From an uncultured Rubrobacteraceae bacterium (GTDB lineage: Bacteria; Actinomycetota; Rubrobacteria; Rubrobacterales; Rubrobacteraceae), in NCBI GenBank assembly GCA_902806085.1, contig CADCVH010000079.1, forward strand, positions 1 through 64,000: a stretch of DNA of 64,000 bases. Direction: 5' to 3'. The notes under the pieces were generated by a model that worked only from the letters and a program-made list of their open reading frames with translations, made no database searches and was not told the origin of the DNA. Every line of letters starts with the position of its first letter. The first letter of the stretch is position 1. The position numbers were made by a program, and so were the translations under genes. Below, in pieces: positions 1 through 9,805 of the stretch.

Positions 1-357
1 GCCCGAGGAGACGAAGAAGGTGCTGTTGAGGTCCCCGGGGGCTATCTCGCTTATCTTGGCGGCTAGTTCCAAACTCCTCGGGTGCTGGAAGCTCCAGTTG
101 GGGAAGAACCCGAGCTCCTTCATCTGCGAAGCTGCGACCTCGGCCAGTTCCGTCCGGCCGTTTCCGACCTGGGTGGTGAACAGGCCCGCGAGACCGTCCA
201 GGTAGGTGCGGCCCCTGTCGTCGGTGACGTAAGACCCTTCGCCTGAGACGATGACCGGCAGCCTGGACCAGTCCTCCGCGTAGGGCGTGAAGTGCAGCAT
301 GAGGTTCTCTACACCCGCGAGGGGTGTGCCATCTCCGCTTTGCTCGAAACCCCTCAT
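1..357 (-). CDS. Class III aminotransferase, N-terminal part (runs off window)
   Basis: The minus strand from the ATG at 357-355 reads without a stop to the left edge, giving 119 codons of an incomplete protein. The N-terminus fits PLP-dependent class III transaminases of the omega-amino acid:pyruvate / aspartate aminotransferase-family type: an aromatic-rich opening, then VTDDRGRTYLDGLAGL, then NGRTELAEVA, and the run STFFVSSG that leads into the PLP-phosphate loop. The catalytic lysine would lie outside the window. The ATG has only a weak ribosome site; an in-frame ATG 19 codons later is an alternative. Substrate cannot be inferred from this fragment. The family call is secure, the specificity is not. 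Confidence 0.85.
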   Translation of the reverse strand, partial: MRGFEQSGDGTPLAGVENLMLHFTPYAEDWSRLPVIVSGEGSYVTDDRGRTYLDGLAGLFTTQVGNGRTELAEVAASQMKELGFFPNWSFQHPRSLELAAKISEIAPGDLNSTFFVSSG

Positions 358-553
358 AACGTCCACGCGCCGACCGACCTTTCCTCTATCAGAGTTGCCC
401 GTTTTCTGTGGTCCCCACGAGGTACCGAGGTCCCGGAAGCTTCCGTTTCATCCCCTGGATAGTCTCACATGCCGGGAGGAAAGACACCAGGGGTCGCCAC
501 GAGACCGGCCGGAGAGGTCCTAGTCCTCGGCACAGAGGGCCGGGCGGGGGGTT

Positions 554-1311
554 CTAGGTTTTCAGGCGGTAGCCCGTTTTGAAGATCCACCAGACAGCCG
601 TCAGGCACAGGGCCAGGAAGAGGACCGTCATGGCCATGCTCAGGCCGACGCTCACGTCGGCGACCCCTAAGAAGCTCCAGCGGAAGGCGTTTATGAGGTA
701 GACGACGGGGTTGAAGAGGGTGGCCGTCTGCCAGAACGGGGGCAGCATATCGATGGAGTAGAAGCTGCCGCCGAGGAAGATCAGGGGCGTGACGATGAGG
801 AAGGGCACGAGTTGGAGCTTCTCGAAGCCGTCGGCCCAGATGCCGAGCACGAAGCCGAAGAGGCTGAAGGTGAAGGCGGTGAGGATCAGGAACATCAGCA
901 TCCAGAGCGGGTGCATGATCTGGAGTGGCACGAAGAGGCTCGAGGTGGCGAGGATGATGAGGCCCAGGATCACCGACTTGGTCGCCGCGGCCCCGACGTA
1001 GCTGATGACGATCTCGACGTAGGAGACGGGGGCTGACAGGATCTCGTAGATCGTGCCCGTGAACTTCGGAAAGAAGATCCCGAACGAGGCGTTGGTGATG
1101 CTCTGCGTCAACAGCGAGAGCATGATGAGGCCCGGCACTATAAAGGCCCCGTAGCTGACCCCGTCGATGTCGGAGATGCGCGAGCCTATGGCCGCCCCGA
1201 AGACGACGAAGTACAGGGAGGTCGAGATGACGGGCGAGACGATGCTCTGCAGCACCGTGCGCCAGGTGCGGGCCATCTCGAAAACGTAGATCGCGCGGAT
1301 CGCGTGAAAGT

Positions 1312-1315
<4 letters not shown>
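554..1315 (-). CDS. ABC-2 type exporter permease (DrrB-like)
   Basis: A 253-residue integral membrane protein with about six hydrophobic segments, matching the ABC-2 permease family (DrrB/NodJ type) in length and pattern. It carries the family-typical stretch with [13 protein letters not shown] after the first helices and [13 protein letters not shown] near the C-terminus. The start ATG (1315-1313) overlaps the stop of the ATPase gene as ATGA, so the two are translationally coupled and surely form one exporter. A longer open frame upstream of this ATG runs through the ATPase gene in another frame and is not coding. Substrate is unknown; drugs, lipids and polysaccharides are all exported by such pairs. 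Confidence 0.93.
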
Positions 1316-2238
<923 letters not shown>

Positions 2239-2590
2239 GATCAGGCCCCCCGTCTCTTGTCGTGGGCCAAAGATCCGACGCCCGCCCGCGCCGAACGGGA
2301 CGCGACGCGCCGGCCGGTGTCGCCGGTTGCCCCGGTATAAAGAATCAAACCCTGATCTCCTCTCGTACGTTACGATCGGGCCCGACGGACCCTCCTATAG
2401 TCTATGCGGAAGACGCCGGGGTCCCAAGCACCTCTTTGCCCGATTCGTCCCCGGCAGCGTGTTCGCCCCTATGGTCGCGCGGCCAAAGACTCCCCGCACC
2501 GGACGCAAGTACGGTTCTCCGGCACGTACCTTCGTACAGGAGGTCTCCTGACGACGGCTTCCCGGTGGCTGCGCGGATACCCTTGGGGTG
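2239..2590. other. Gap without a recognisable gene
   Basis: This 352-base stretch lies upstream of the exporter operon and downstream of the methyltransferase gene. Short open frames exist on both strands but none has a ribosome site together with a protein-like composition. An AT-richer patch near 2336-2350 could hold the promoter of the exporter operon on the minus strand. No hairpin terminator stands out. Confidence 0.4.
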
Positions 2591-3223
2591 TCAGGCCGTC
2601 TTGTAGACGAAGAGGCGGTTGAGGTGCGAGGTGTTGCCGGCGGGGAAGGGTTGGAACGCCTCGCTCATCGTCACCCGGCCCCACCTACCATCGTTCTCCA
2701 GCGACGCTTGCTTCTCCTCGAAGCCGCCGTCCCTGTACACGTCGTCGCGGACGCTGAAGATCACCCACCCGCCCGGCTCGACGACCCGGACGAGCTCGTC
2801 GAGCGCCCCTGGCGGGGCGTGGTTGGTGGTGAAGACCCCTACCGAGACGGCGGCCGAGAAGAAGCCGCTGTCGAACCCCAGGGGCTCGCCGAGCACCATG
2901 CGGCGCAGGTCGCGGTACGCGCCCTTTTTGGCCGCCCTCTCGAGCATGCGCCCGGAGATGTCTATGCCGACGAGGTCCCCGTAGCCGAGCACGCGCAGGA
3001 TGCCCCCGAACATGCCGGTGCCCGCGCCAGCATCGAGCAGGCTGCCGCCGGGCGCGACATGACGCCCGACGAACCCGGCCGCCACGGCCGGTAGCGAGTA
3101 ACCCAGGCTGAGCATGTCGTCTTCGTAGTCCTTCGCCCACAGGTCGTAGCCTTCCGCGAGCTCCCGGTTGTCCTTTGCCGAGTACACGCGCTGCAACCTC
3201 CGGGACCTCTCCGAACCGTCCAA
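2591..3223 (-). CDS. SAM-dependent methyltransferase (METTL27/WBSCR27-like)
   Basis: A 210-residue class I methyltransferase. Motif I reads LLDAGAGTGMFG at about residues 62-73, followed by the acidic end of strand beta-2 in VGIDIS and a post-motif aromatic region. The N-terminal VYSAKDNRELAEGYDLWA is characteristic of the METTL27 (WBSCR27)-like group. The start is a TTG at 3223-3221 supported by GGGAGGGAAGG about 7 bases upstream. The gene stands alone. Substrate of this group is not established, so only the general reaction (methyl transfer from S-adenosylmethionine) is claimed. Confidence 0.88.
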   Translation of the reverse strand: MDGSERSRRLQRVYSAKDNRELAEGYDLWAKDYEDDMLSLGYSLPAVAAGFVGRHVAPGGSLLDAGAGTGMFGGILRVLGYGDLVGIDISGRMLERAAKKGAYRDLRRMVLGEPLGFDSGFFSAAVSVGVFTTNHAPPGALDELVRVVEPGGWVIFSVRDDVYRDGGFEEKQASLENDGRWGRVTMSEAFQPFPAGNTSHLNRLFVYKTA

Positions 3224-3362
3224 AACCTTCCCTCCCTAGAAAGCCCAACAGCGCCGCTACAGGCGCCGTGGATGTGAGCCCCTCGAACCCACGGCGACGG
3301 GCCCGGTGCCACGTCTATCCTACACAAAGACGCCGGCAGGCCGCCGTTAGCTCCTTGGTTGG

Positions 3363-3605
3363 CGTCGGGTCGCAAGAAGAGCGCCTACTGGACCCCTACC
3401 TGGGCAACAAGCCGGAGACCTACCGCTACGAGTCCCGCATCGCCGAGATCGAGCGCTCCCGCCGGACCGTACAGGACGAGTTCACCCCGCATCCAAGACG
3501 GGGCCGCACACCTGAAACGGCTGGGATGCGACCGCGCCTACGAGACGCTGGACGTTACCGTGCTCGCCCACGGGGACGGCAATTTAGAGATCGGGACTCA
3601 CGCCT
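3363..3605 (+). pseudogene. Frameshifted coding relic, unrecognised family
   Basis: Two consecutive plus-strand reading frames each show strong G/C in third codon positions and protein-like composition, but neither has a start or a full length. The first segment includes DPYLGNKPETYRYESRIA and runs to about 3492. The second continues from about 3490 with AAHLKRLGCDRAYETLDV and VLAHGDGNLEIG. Together they read as one protein broken by a single frameshift near 3490 and truncated at both ends. The 3' end overlaps the stop of the minus-strand zinc-ribbon gene. I do not recognise the family. Confidence 0.4.
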
Positions 3606-3810
3606 CTTTCTTGAAGTGGCGTGCCTCTACCTCCTGGTAGTTGCCGCACTCCGGGCAGGTGAACGCCCGGACCTTTCTCGACCCGTAGGCCGGCACTATG
3701 GTGGTCTTGTTGAAGTCGTAGACGAAGCCGCAGCTCTCGCACTTCTGGCGGAAGGTGACGACCGTGCCGCGTTCGTTTACGATCTTGCCGCCCGTCATCT
3801 CTATCGCCAA
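3598..3810 (-). CDS. Small zinc-ribbon protein
   Basis: A 70-residue protein with two CxxC knuckles, CESC (Cys24, Cys27) and CPEC (Cys52, Cys55), separated by about 25 residues, which is the layout of a single zinc ribbon. The knuckle context (KCESCGFVYDF and FTCPECGNYQEV) suggests a nucleic-acid or protein-binding module. The start chosen is TTG at 3810-3808; an in-frame ATG four codons later (3798) is equally possible. It lies just downstream of the arylformamidase-like gene on the same strand. Function is unknown. Confidence 0.7.
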   Translation of the reverse strand: MAIEMTGGKIVNERGTVVTFRQKCESCGFVYDFNKTTIVPAYGSRKVRAFTCPECGNYQEVEARHFKKEA

Positions 3811-3845
3811 AGCGCGCCCCCGGAGAGTCGTGTGTTCCTACACCG

Positions 3846-4730
3846 TTATTTTAAGCCCATACGCCCCGAAATCTCGGAGAGCAGCGGGCTTCCGGCGTCG
3901 AGAAAGCCGTCTATGACGTCGTAGTGGTTTTTGCCCGGGAGGACGAGGCGGTCGCCGCAGAGGCCCCTCGCCCTCCACGCCCCCAGAAACGCCTCCGACT
4001 GGCGTTTGAACTCCTCCGTCTCCTCTTCCCCGTAGGCGACGAGCAGGGGCGGGGCCTCGTCCGGCAGGTGGAGGATGGGGCTGTTCCTGCGGACCTCGGC
4101 CCACGTGAGTTGGAGTTTCGGCTGCAGGAACGTGTACGGGAAGGGCGTCAGGTCGAAGAGGCCGCTTACGACGGTCGCGCCCTTGATGATGTCTTCCGGT
4201 AGCCCGTAGTCGCCGGGCCAGTCGGTCGCGAGCAGCATGGCGACGAGGTGGCCCCCGGCCGAGTGGCCGGCCACGTGGATGCGCCCCGGGTCGCCGCCGA
4301 AGCCCCGGGCGTTTTCGTAGGTCCAGGCGAGGGCGGCGCGGGTCTGGCGCACGATCTCGTCTATCGTCACCCGGGGACACAGCTCGTAGTTTGTGACCAC
4401 GCTTGCCACGCCGCGGGAGCCCGGGCCCCGCGCCACGAAACCGAACTCCCTGCCCGTCCGCGCCCGCCAGTACCCGCCGTGGACGAAGACGAGGACGGGC
4501 GCGTCCTGCCCGGCGGGGTACAGGTCGACGTGCTCGGCGAGCGTGGGGCCGAAAGAGACGTCCTGGCTGTGCTTCCTCTCCAGGCGCAGCCTCTCGCTCT
4601 CCCGCGCGTAAAACTCGGCGTAGACGCCCGGGTCGGGCACGGTGCGCCCGGGGTCGTACTGGGCGTCGAGCTCCTCCTGCGTCGCGAAGTCCCGGTAGAG
4701 CACCGTTACCTGCCCAGCACCCTGCGCCAC
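3846..4730 (-). CDS. Alpha/beta hydrolase, arylformamidase (KynB)-like
   Basis: A 294-residue alpha/beta-hydrolase. The oxyanion-hole motif HGGYW is at about residues 84-88, the nucleophile elbow GHSAGG puts the catalytic serine at about 157, and KNHYDVID near the end supplies the histidine. HGGYW plus this spacing is typical of kynurenine formamidases and related carbamate or formamide hydrolases. The annotated GTG start overlaps the preceding gene by about 25 bases; an alternative GTG at 4703 begins just after that gene's stop. It closes a minus-strand run with an acyl-CoA dehydrogenase and a DapA-like lyase, suggesting a catabolic amide or ester hydrolysis step. Substrate is not determined. 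Confidence 0.85.
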   Translation of the reverse strand: MAQGAGQVTVLYRDFATQEELDAQYDPGRTVPDPGVYAEFYARESERLRLERKHSQDVSFGPTLAEHVDLYPAGQDAPVLVFVHGGYWRARTGREFGFVARGPGSRGVASVVTNYELCPRVTIDEIVRQTRAALAWTYENARGFGGDPGRIHVAGHSAGGHLVAMLLATDWPGDYGLPEDIIKGATVVSGLFDLTPFPYTFLQPKLQLTWAEVRRNSPILHLPDEAPPLLVAYGEEETEEFKRQSEAFLGAWRARGLCGDRLVLPGKNHYDVIDGFLDAGSPLLSEISGRMGLK

Positions 4731-4909
4731 AGCGGACGCCGGCCGGGGGCTTCTGGCGCCAGCCGCGGGCGCGTCTCCCCGATATGGGGCAGTCCGTGCT
4801 CGCGGCGTGTGGCGTTCCGGCCCCTGAGGACCTCGGCGTCAGCCTCCCAGTTCTCGCCGACCTCGTTTTGCAGTTGGTCCTCTATGCGCGCCAGGGCCTC
4901 GTCCTCCAC
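4706..4909 (-). CDS. Small conserved-looking protein, start uncertain
   Basis: The reading frame from about 4969 down to the TAA at 4708-4706 is protein-like (for example SLLLGIKYEAAKLGGVEDEA, then DQLQNEVGENWEADAEVL), acidic then ending in an arginine-rich tail. It sits between the acyl-CoA dehydrogenase stop (4981) and the hydrolase gene. No ATG, GTG or TTG lies in the upstream coding-looking part except far inside the dehydrogenase gene. The first normal start is the GTG at 4909-4907 (67 residues), but composition argues that coding begins earlier, perhaps at an ATC codon at 4969. A frameshift near the junction would also explain this. Function unknown. Confidence 0.55.
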   Translation of the reverse strand: MEDEALARIEDQLQNEVGENWEADAEVLRGRNATRREHGLPHIGETRPRLAPEAPGRRPLWRRVLGR

Positions 4910-4980
4910 GCCGCCGAGCTTCGCGGCCTCGTACTTTATGCCGAGCAGGAGGGAGTTTTTGTCCTCGATGGCAGGCTCGC

Positions 4981-6222
4981 CTACGCGCCGTAGGACTGTT
5001 CTATGCCGACGCGGCGCTCCTTTTTGAGCTCCAGCTTGGCTACCGATGCGCGGTGTACCTCGTCCGGGCCGTCGGCGAGCCTGAGGATACGCGACTCGGC
5101 CCAGAAGGCGGCCAAGGGCGTGTCGCCGGAGACGCCCGCCCCGCCGAAGGCCTGGACGGCGCGGTCGAGGACGCGCAGGGTCGCGTTCGGGGCGACGACC
5201 TTTATCTGGGCGATCTCCGAGCGGGCCTCCTTGTTGCCAACCGTGTCCATCATGTGGGCCGCCTTCAGGGTGAGGAGCCTGGCCTGCTCGATCTCCATCC
5301 TGGAGTCGGCGATCCACTCCATGATCACGCCCTGCTCGGCGAGCGGTTTGCCGAACGCCTCGCGGCCCTTGACCCGCTCGCACATCAACTCCAGGGCCCT
5401 CTCGGCCACGCCTATCTGGCGCATGCAGTGGTGGATGCGCCCCGGGCCCAGGCGCCCTTGCGCGATGGCGAAGCCCTTGCCCTCGCCCCAGAGGATGTTC
5501 TGCTTAGGCACCCTCACGTCCTCGAAGAGGATCTCCCCGTGCCCGTGCGGGGCCTCGTCGTAGCCGAAGACAGATAAGGTGCGCTCTATCTCCACGCCAG
5601 GCGCGTCGAGGGGGACCAGGATCATGGACTGCTGCTCGTGGCGGGCGGCCTCTGGGTCCGTCTTGCCCATGAAGATCGAGATCTTGCACCGCCGGTTCCC
5701 CGCCCCCGTGGACCACCACTTGCGGCCGTTCACGACGTACTCGTCCCCGCCGGAAGTACGCTCTATCCTGGCCTGTATGTTGGTGGCGTCCGAGGAGGCC
5801 ACGTCAGGCTCGGTCATGCAGAAGGCGGACCGGATCTCCCCCTCCAGGAGCGGCCTGAGCCAGCGCTCCTGCTGCTCAGGCGTCCCGTAGCGGGCTAAGA
5901 CCTCCATGTTGCCCGTGTCCGGGGCGTTGCAGTTGAAGACCTCGGGCGCTATGAGGCTGCGGCCCATGACCTCGCACAGCGGCGCGTACTCCAGGTTCGA
6001 GAGCCCGGCGCCGTGCTCTGAGTCGGGCAGAAACAGGTTCCAGAGGCCGGCGGATCTCGCCTTCTCCTTGAGCCCTTCCATGATAGGCGGCGTGCTCCAG
6101 CGGTCCTCGGCGGCTTCTAACTGGTCCGCGTAGGTCTTCTCGTTCGGGTAGACGAACTCGTCCATGAAAGATTCGAGTTGTTCGCGAAGTTCGAGGACCT
6201 TCTGCGGGTGATCGAAGTTCAT
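4981..6222 (-). CDS. Acyl-CoA dehydrogenase (ACAD10/11-like)
   Basis: A 413-residue flavoprotein. The substrate/FAD segment reads [15 protein letters not shown], and the C-terminus has [21 protein letters not shown], the ADGPDEVH variant seen in the ACAD10/ACAD11-type branch rather than the YEGT form of classical short-chain enzymes. It therefore should oxidise an acyl-CoA with electron transfer to ETF, but the substrate may be unusual (the branch includes 4-hydroxyacyl-type users). The ATG at 6222-6220 follows AAGGAGACAACGG and overlaps the stop of the DapA-like gene as ATGA, so the two are co-translated. Longer open frame upstream of this ATG is antisense noise. Confidence 0.92.
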   Translation of the reverse strand: MNFDHPQKVLELREQLESFMDEFVYPNEKTYADQLEAAEDRWSTPPIMEGLKEKARSAGLWNLFLPDSEHGAGLSNLEYAPLCEVMGRSLIAPEVFNCNAPDTGNMEVLARYGTPEQQERWLRPLLEGEIRSAFCMTEPDVASSDATNIQARIERTSGGDEYVVNGRKWWSTGAGNRRCKISIFMGKTDPEAARHEQQSMILVPLDAPGVEIERTLSVFGYDEAPHGHGEILFEDVRVPKQNILWGEGKGFAIAQGRLGPGRIHHCMRQIGVAERALELMCERVKGREAFGKPLAEQGVIMEWIADSRMEIEQARLLTLKAAHMMDTVGNKEARSEIAQIKVVAPNATLRVLDRAVQAFGGAGVSGDTPLAAFWAESRILRLADGPDEVHRASVAKLELKKERRVGIEQSYGA

Positions 6223-7130
6223 CCGTTGTCTCCTTCCGTCAGGCCCAAAAACTCGACGAGGTCTTCCAGCTCGCGCAAGGTCTCGGCGTCCAGGGGCGGG
6301 GCGGGGGAACGGACGTGCGAGGAGCCGATCATGCGGCGCATCTTGGATACCTCCTTGCGGATGCCCACGCCCCCGACGCCGAGTTGGGCCTCGAACCGGA
6401 TCAGGGGCAGGTAGCGGAAGAAGTGCTCCCGCGCTTCCGCCTCCCTGCCCTTTGTGAACAGGTGGTGGACCCGTACCAGTATCTCGGGGTACGCGAAGCC
6501 GGTCATTATGCCCACGGCACCCCGCGCCAGCTCCTCGTAGAAGTACATCCCGCCGAGGCCGCCGAAGATGCCGGCCCGTTTGTCCGGGTCTTCTATCTGG
6601 CCTATGAGGGCCGAGATCTTGATGGTCGTAGGCGCCTCTTCGAGCTTGACGTACCGGCAGTTCTCGACCCCGTTCATCACCCGGGATATGAAGGCGGCCG
6701 GCATCACCACGCCCGTGTTTACGGGCTCGTCCTGCACCACGACCGGCACGGAGAGGGCCCCCGCGACCTCCCGGTAGTGCCCGAAGACGAGGTCGAGGTT
6801 TTTCAGGTTGTTGGGCGGGGCGACCATCACCGCCGCGGCCCCGAGCCCCTCCGCCTCGCGCGCCCTCTCTACCGCCACCCGGGTCGCGGGCGCAGAGCAG
6901 CCGACGACCACGGGGACCCGTCCTTCCGTGGCCGCGACGTACCGCCCGGCGACCGCGGAGCGTTCTGCGTCGGTGAGCTTGTGGGCCTCGCCCATGATGC
7001 CCAGCACCACGAGGCCGTCCACGCCGGACTCCAGGTAGCCCTCGGCGAGGGCGTCTATCCCCACGAAGTCCACGTCCCCCTCGTCCGTGAACGGGGTAAG
7101 GGCGATGGGGAGGACGCCGTGTAGGGACAT
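6219..7130 (-). CDS. DapA-family lyase/aldolase with altered active site
   Basis: A 303-residue TIM-barrel protein of the dihydrodipicolinate synthase / N-acetylneuraminate lyase family. The Schiff-base lysine is Lys162 in RYVKLEEAP. The tyrosine normally at position 133 is a glutamine ([11 protein letters not shown]) and the GTTGE loop has become GIMGE at 44-48. Both changes argue against lysine biosynthesis. It heads the operon containing the acyl-CoA dehydrogenase. Likely a catabolic aldolase or decarboxylase acting on a keto acid, but the reaction is an open question. It is divergent from the FAH-family gene at 7192. Confidence 0.88.
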   Translation of the reverse strand: MSLHGVLPIALTPFTDEGDVDFVGIDALAEGYLESGVDGLVVLGIMGEAHKLTDAERSAVAGRYVAATEGRVPVVVGCSAPATRVAVERAREAEGLGAAAVMVAPPNNLKNLDLVFGHYREVAGALSVPVVVQDEPVNTGVVMPAAFISRVMNGVENCRYVKLEEAPTTIKISALIGQIEDPDKRAGIFGGLGGMYFYEELARGAVGIMTGFAYPEILVRVHHLFTKGREAEAREHFFRYLPLIRFEAQLGVGGVGIRKEVSKMRRMIGSSHVRSPAPPLDAETLRELEDLVEFLGLTEGDNG

Positions 7131-7191
7131 GGGGGCAGTATACAGGCACCTTTTTTCTCCCGCGGCCCCGATGGGCTACCATGTCTGGCCT

Positions 7192-8052
7192 ATGAGGCTG
7201 GCTTGCGCAGAGATCGGCGGCAACGAGGTGGCGGTCGTGGTGTGGGCCGGCCGCGCCCTCCCGGTGGCCGAGGTTCCGGACCCCGACGGATGGCCGGTTG
7301 GCCTGCTCTGCCTGCTAGAGGGCGGCCGGCTCGACGGCCTGCGCCGGAGGTGGGAGGGGTTCTCCGGGAGGGAATTGGAGGACCTGGCGGGGCGGGCCGT
7401 ACCGGCGGAAGATCTCGCCTACGCCCCACCGTACCGCCGGCCGCGCAAGATCTGGGGCATCGGATTGAACTACGTAGAGCACGCCGGCGACCTGGACGAG
7501 ACGGCCCCCGTGGAAGAGCCCGCAAGCTTCATGCGCCCGGACACCACGATCATCGGCCCGGGGGACGAGATACGTCTGCCCGAAGGCATCGGTCGGGTAA
7601 CGGCCGAGGCGGAGCTCGCCGTGGTCATCGGCCGCAGGGCGAAGGACGTCTCAGAAGCGGAGGCCCCCTCCGTCGTCGCGGGCTTCACGACGGTTTTGGA
7701 CATGACGGCGGAGGACATCTTGCGCAAGAACCCGCGCTACCTGACGCGGGCCAAGAGCTTCGACACCTTCTTCTCCTTCGGCCCGCACCTGCTTACGCCG
7801 GACGAGGTGGGGGAGGTGGAGGGGTTGGAAGTCTCGACGGTCCTCAACGGCGAGGTGCGCCGCACGAACACCGTCTCGAACATGACGTTCTCGCCGTACC
7901 GGCTCGTCTCGTTCCACTCAAAGGTGATGACGCTCTTGCCCGGGGACGTGATATCCACGGGGACGCCGGGGGCGGTCGGGATAAGCCCCGGCGACGTGGC
8001 GGAGTGCAGGATCGGCGGCTTCGGGCCGCTCGTGAACCCGGTCGGGAGGTAG
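7192..8052 (+). CDS. Fumarylacetoacetate hydrolase family protein
   Basis: A 286-residue protein. The C-terminal two thirds is a FAH domain, introduced by [13 protein letters not shown] and containing the metal-binding acidic residues in [12 protein letters not shown] and [11 protein letters not shown], with the [10 protein letters not shown] loop near the end. The N-terminal 70 residues form the small variable domain. The family includes acylpyruvases, oxaloacetate decarboxylases and 2-keto-4-pentenoate hydratases. The start ATG at 7192 was chosen because the protein-like sequence begins there; upstream in-frame codons cross the divergent promoter. The SDR gene follows after two bases, so they are probably co-expressed. 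Confidence 0.9.
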   Translation: MRLACAEIGGNEVAVVVWAGRALPVAEVPDPDGWPVGLLCLLEGGRLDGLRRRWEGFSGRELEDLAGRAVPAEDLAYAPPYRRPRKIWGIGLNYVEHAGDLDETAPVEEPASFMRPDTTIIGPGDEIRLPEGIGRVTAEAELAVVIGRRAKDVSEAEAPSVVAGFTTVLDMTAEDILRKNPRYLTRAKSFDTFFSFGPHLLTPDEVGEVEGLEVSTVLNGEVRRTNTVSNMTFSPYRLVSFHSKVMTLLPGDVISTGTPGAVGISPGDVAECRIGGFGPLVNPVGR

Positions 8053-8054
8053 GC

Positions 8055-8843
8055 GTGGACCTCGGTCTAGAGGGCAAGACGGCGCTTGTGACGGCGGCGA
8101 GCAAGGGGCTCGGGCGGGCGATAGCCACCGAGCTCGCCCGCGAGGGCGCCCGCGTCGTGATCTCAAGCCGCGACGAGGAGGCGCTCGCCGCCGCGGCCTC
8201 AGAGATAGGGAAAGAGACGGGCGCCGAGGTGGAGTACCGGGCCGCCGACCTGACGAGCGGGGGGGACATAAAGGGCCTGGTGGCGCACGCCGTGGAGCGC
8301 TTCGGCGGCATCGACGTGCTCGTCAACAACACCGGAGGCCCGCCGACGGGCAACTTCGCCGACCTGGACGACGAGGCGTGGGACCTGGCCTTCCGCCAGA
8401 TCATAATGAGCCTCGTGCGGTGCGTGCGAGGCGTGATCCCCTCGATGCGCGGGCGCGGCGGCGGTCGCATCGTCAACGTCGCCTCCTCCTCCGTCAGGCA
8501 GCCCATAGACAACCTGCTCCTCTCCAACACCTTCCGCGCCGGCCTGGCCGGCCTCGCCAAGAGCCTCTCCCTGGAGCTCGCGCCCGACAACATCCTGGTG
8601 AACACCCTGGGCCCCGGCCGCATCCTCACCGGACGCACGGAGTCCGTGGACGCCGGCCAGGCCGAATCCCAGGGCGTGAGCGTGCAGGAGGTGCGCGAGC
8701 AGTTCGCCACCCGGATACCGCTCGGGCGCTACGGCACGCCGGAGGAGTTCGCGCGGGTCGCCGCCTTCCTGGCCTCCCCGGCCAACGGCTACGTGACGGG
8801 CCAGGCCGTCCTGGTCGATGGGGGTATGGTCCGGGCGCTTTGA
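8055..8843 (+). CDS. SDR-family protein lacking the YxxxK catalytic pair
   Basis: A 262-residue short-chain dehydrogenase/reductase. The cofactor motif TAASKGLGRAIA (about 13-24), NNTGG at 91-95 and the serine strand NVASSS are intact. At the place where YSASK normally stands the sequence is SNTFR: Ser157 replaces tyrosine and Arg161 replaces lysine. Similar substitutions are known in an SDR subgroup annotated as 3-oxoacyl-ACP-reductase-like. Cofactor binding is therefore likely but classical oxidoreductase chemistry is doubtful. GTG start at 8055 follows GGGAGGTAGGC. It is coupled to the FAH-family gene. Confidence 0.9.
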   Translation: MDLGLEGKTALVTAASKGLGRAIATELAREGARVVISSRDEEALAAAASEIGKETGAEVEYRAADLTSGGDIKGLVAHAVERFGGIDVLVNNTGGPPTGNFADLDDEAWDLAFRQIIMSLVRCVRGVIPSMRGRGGGRIVNVASSSVRQPIDNLLLSNTFRAGLAGLAKSLSLELAPDNILVNTLGPGRILTGRTESVDAGQAESQGVSVQEVREQFATRIPLGRYGTPEEFARVAAFLASPANGYVTGQAVLVDGGMVRAL

Positions 8844-9063
8844 GCCCGGCACCTGCGCCCGCGGCACGTTTTGTATAGGATGTAACGACGCGTTGGGTGG
8901 TGCGCCGGCCAACTCCCACCGCCGCGACGGTCGCCCGCGCGACGGGGGTTTGGTATGGCGGCATCTTCGGTAGCAACCGGGCCAAGACGCAAGCGTCGGG
9001 AGACGGCGGTCGGGGGCCGGTAGGCCTCGGCGGTAGGCGACCAACAGCCAGGAGGAGGAGAAG

Positions 9064-9525
9064 ATGGCCGAGCAGCAGAGGAACGCGTTTCGGGGCTTTC
9101 TGGACATGGCGAGCGAGATGAACCGGATACGCAACGTCGGCAGCTACGGCGGGGAGACCGGCGGGGAAGAGCGGGAGAGGACCCACGCCAACGCCTGGGT
9201 ACCGCCCGCGGACGTGTTCACGCGGGGGCAGGACCTCGTGATCCGGATGGAGCTTGCGGGCGTGGCCCCGCAAGACATCGACGTCTCGTTCCACGAGAAC
9301 ACGCTTACCGTCTCCGGCGAGCGCGGCAAGGACGTGGACGAGGTGGACTTCTACGTCCACGAGCGCTTCTACGGCGTCTTCCGGCGCAGCATGACCCTGC
9401 CCGCCGGTATAAGCGAGAACGACATAAGCGCCGAGTTCGACAACGGCCTCGTGGAGATCACCGCAGAGGGCGCCGCCGCCTCCCCGGAGCCCCGGCGCAT
9501 AGAGGTCCGCAACAGGACGTCCTGA
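9064..9525 (+). CDS. Hsp20 / alpha-crystallin small heat-shock protein
   Basis: A 153-residue small heat-shock protein. The alpha-crystallin domain spans about residues 44-140: it begins at WVPPADVFTRGQDLVIRMEL, has VSFHENTLTVSGER, and the conserved FRRSMTLPAGI followed by FDNGLVEIT. Such proteins form oligomers that hold unfolding clients in the cytoplasm. AGGAGGAGAAG immediately precedes the ATG. A 220-base leader precedes the gene and includes TATAGGAT near 8874 as a possible -10. I did not find a CIRCE or clear HAIR operator. Two hairpins follow the gene. Confidence 0.95.
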   Translation: MAEQQRNAFRGFLDMASEMNRIRNVGSYGGETGGEERERTHANAWVPPADVFTRGQDLVIRMELAGVAPQDIDVSFHENTLTVSGERGKDVDEVDFYVHERFYGVFRRSMTLPAGISENDISAEFDNGLVEITAEGAAASPEPRRIEVRNRTS

Positions 9526-9564
9526 CATCTCTCAGGACGCGTCGCCCCGGTATCTTTCGGGGCG
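9519..9564 (+). terminator. Double hairpin after hsp20
   Basis: Two adjacent stem-loops: GTCCTGA/TCAGGAC (9519-9525 with 9532-9538), which spans the hsp20 stop codon, and CGCCCCG/CGGGGCG (9543-9549 with 9558-9564). No uridine tract follows, so termination is probable but not classical. Confidence 0.5.
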
Positions 9565-9805
9565 TCGCACGCCCGGGCAAGTTGGTGTAACATGCGCCCG
9601 ACGTTCCTGAGCCGCTTCGCTCACGGAGGGCCATCGGCCCGGGCGTGGCTCGTAGCGTTTCTGCCGCGACGCTCTGTCGCATTCCCACTTCGATTGGGAC
9701 CAGGCTTACGTTTTTCTGTTTGGGGCGATGCCTGGTTTTGCGTAGGCAAGGCACCTTGCAGGTCCAGATAAAGAACATCCACGGGTTCGACGAAAGAAGG
9801 GTCCT

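Noticed and set aside
8844-9063. CIRCE or HAIR heat-shock operator upstream of hsp20
   Set aside because: I looked for the TTAGCACTC-N9-GAGTGCTAA and CTTGAGT-N7-ACTCAAG patterns and did not find them.
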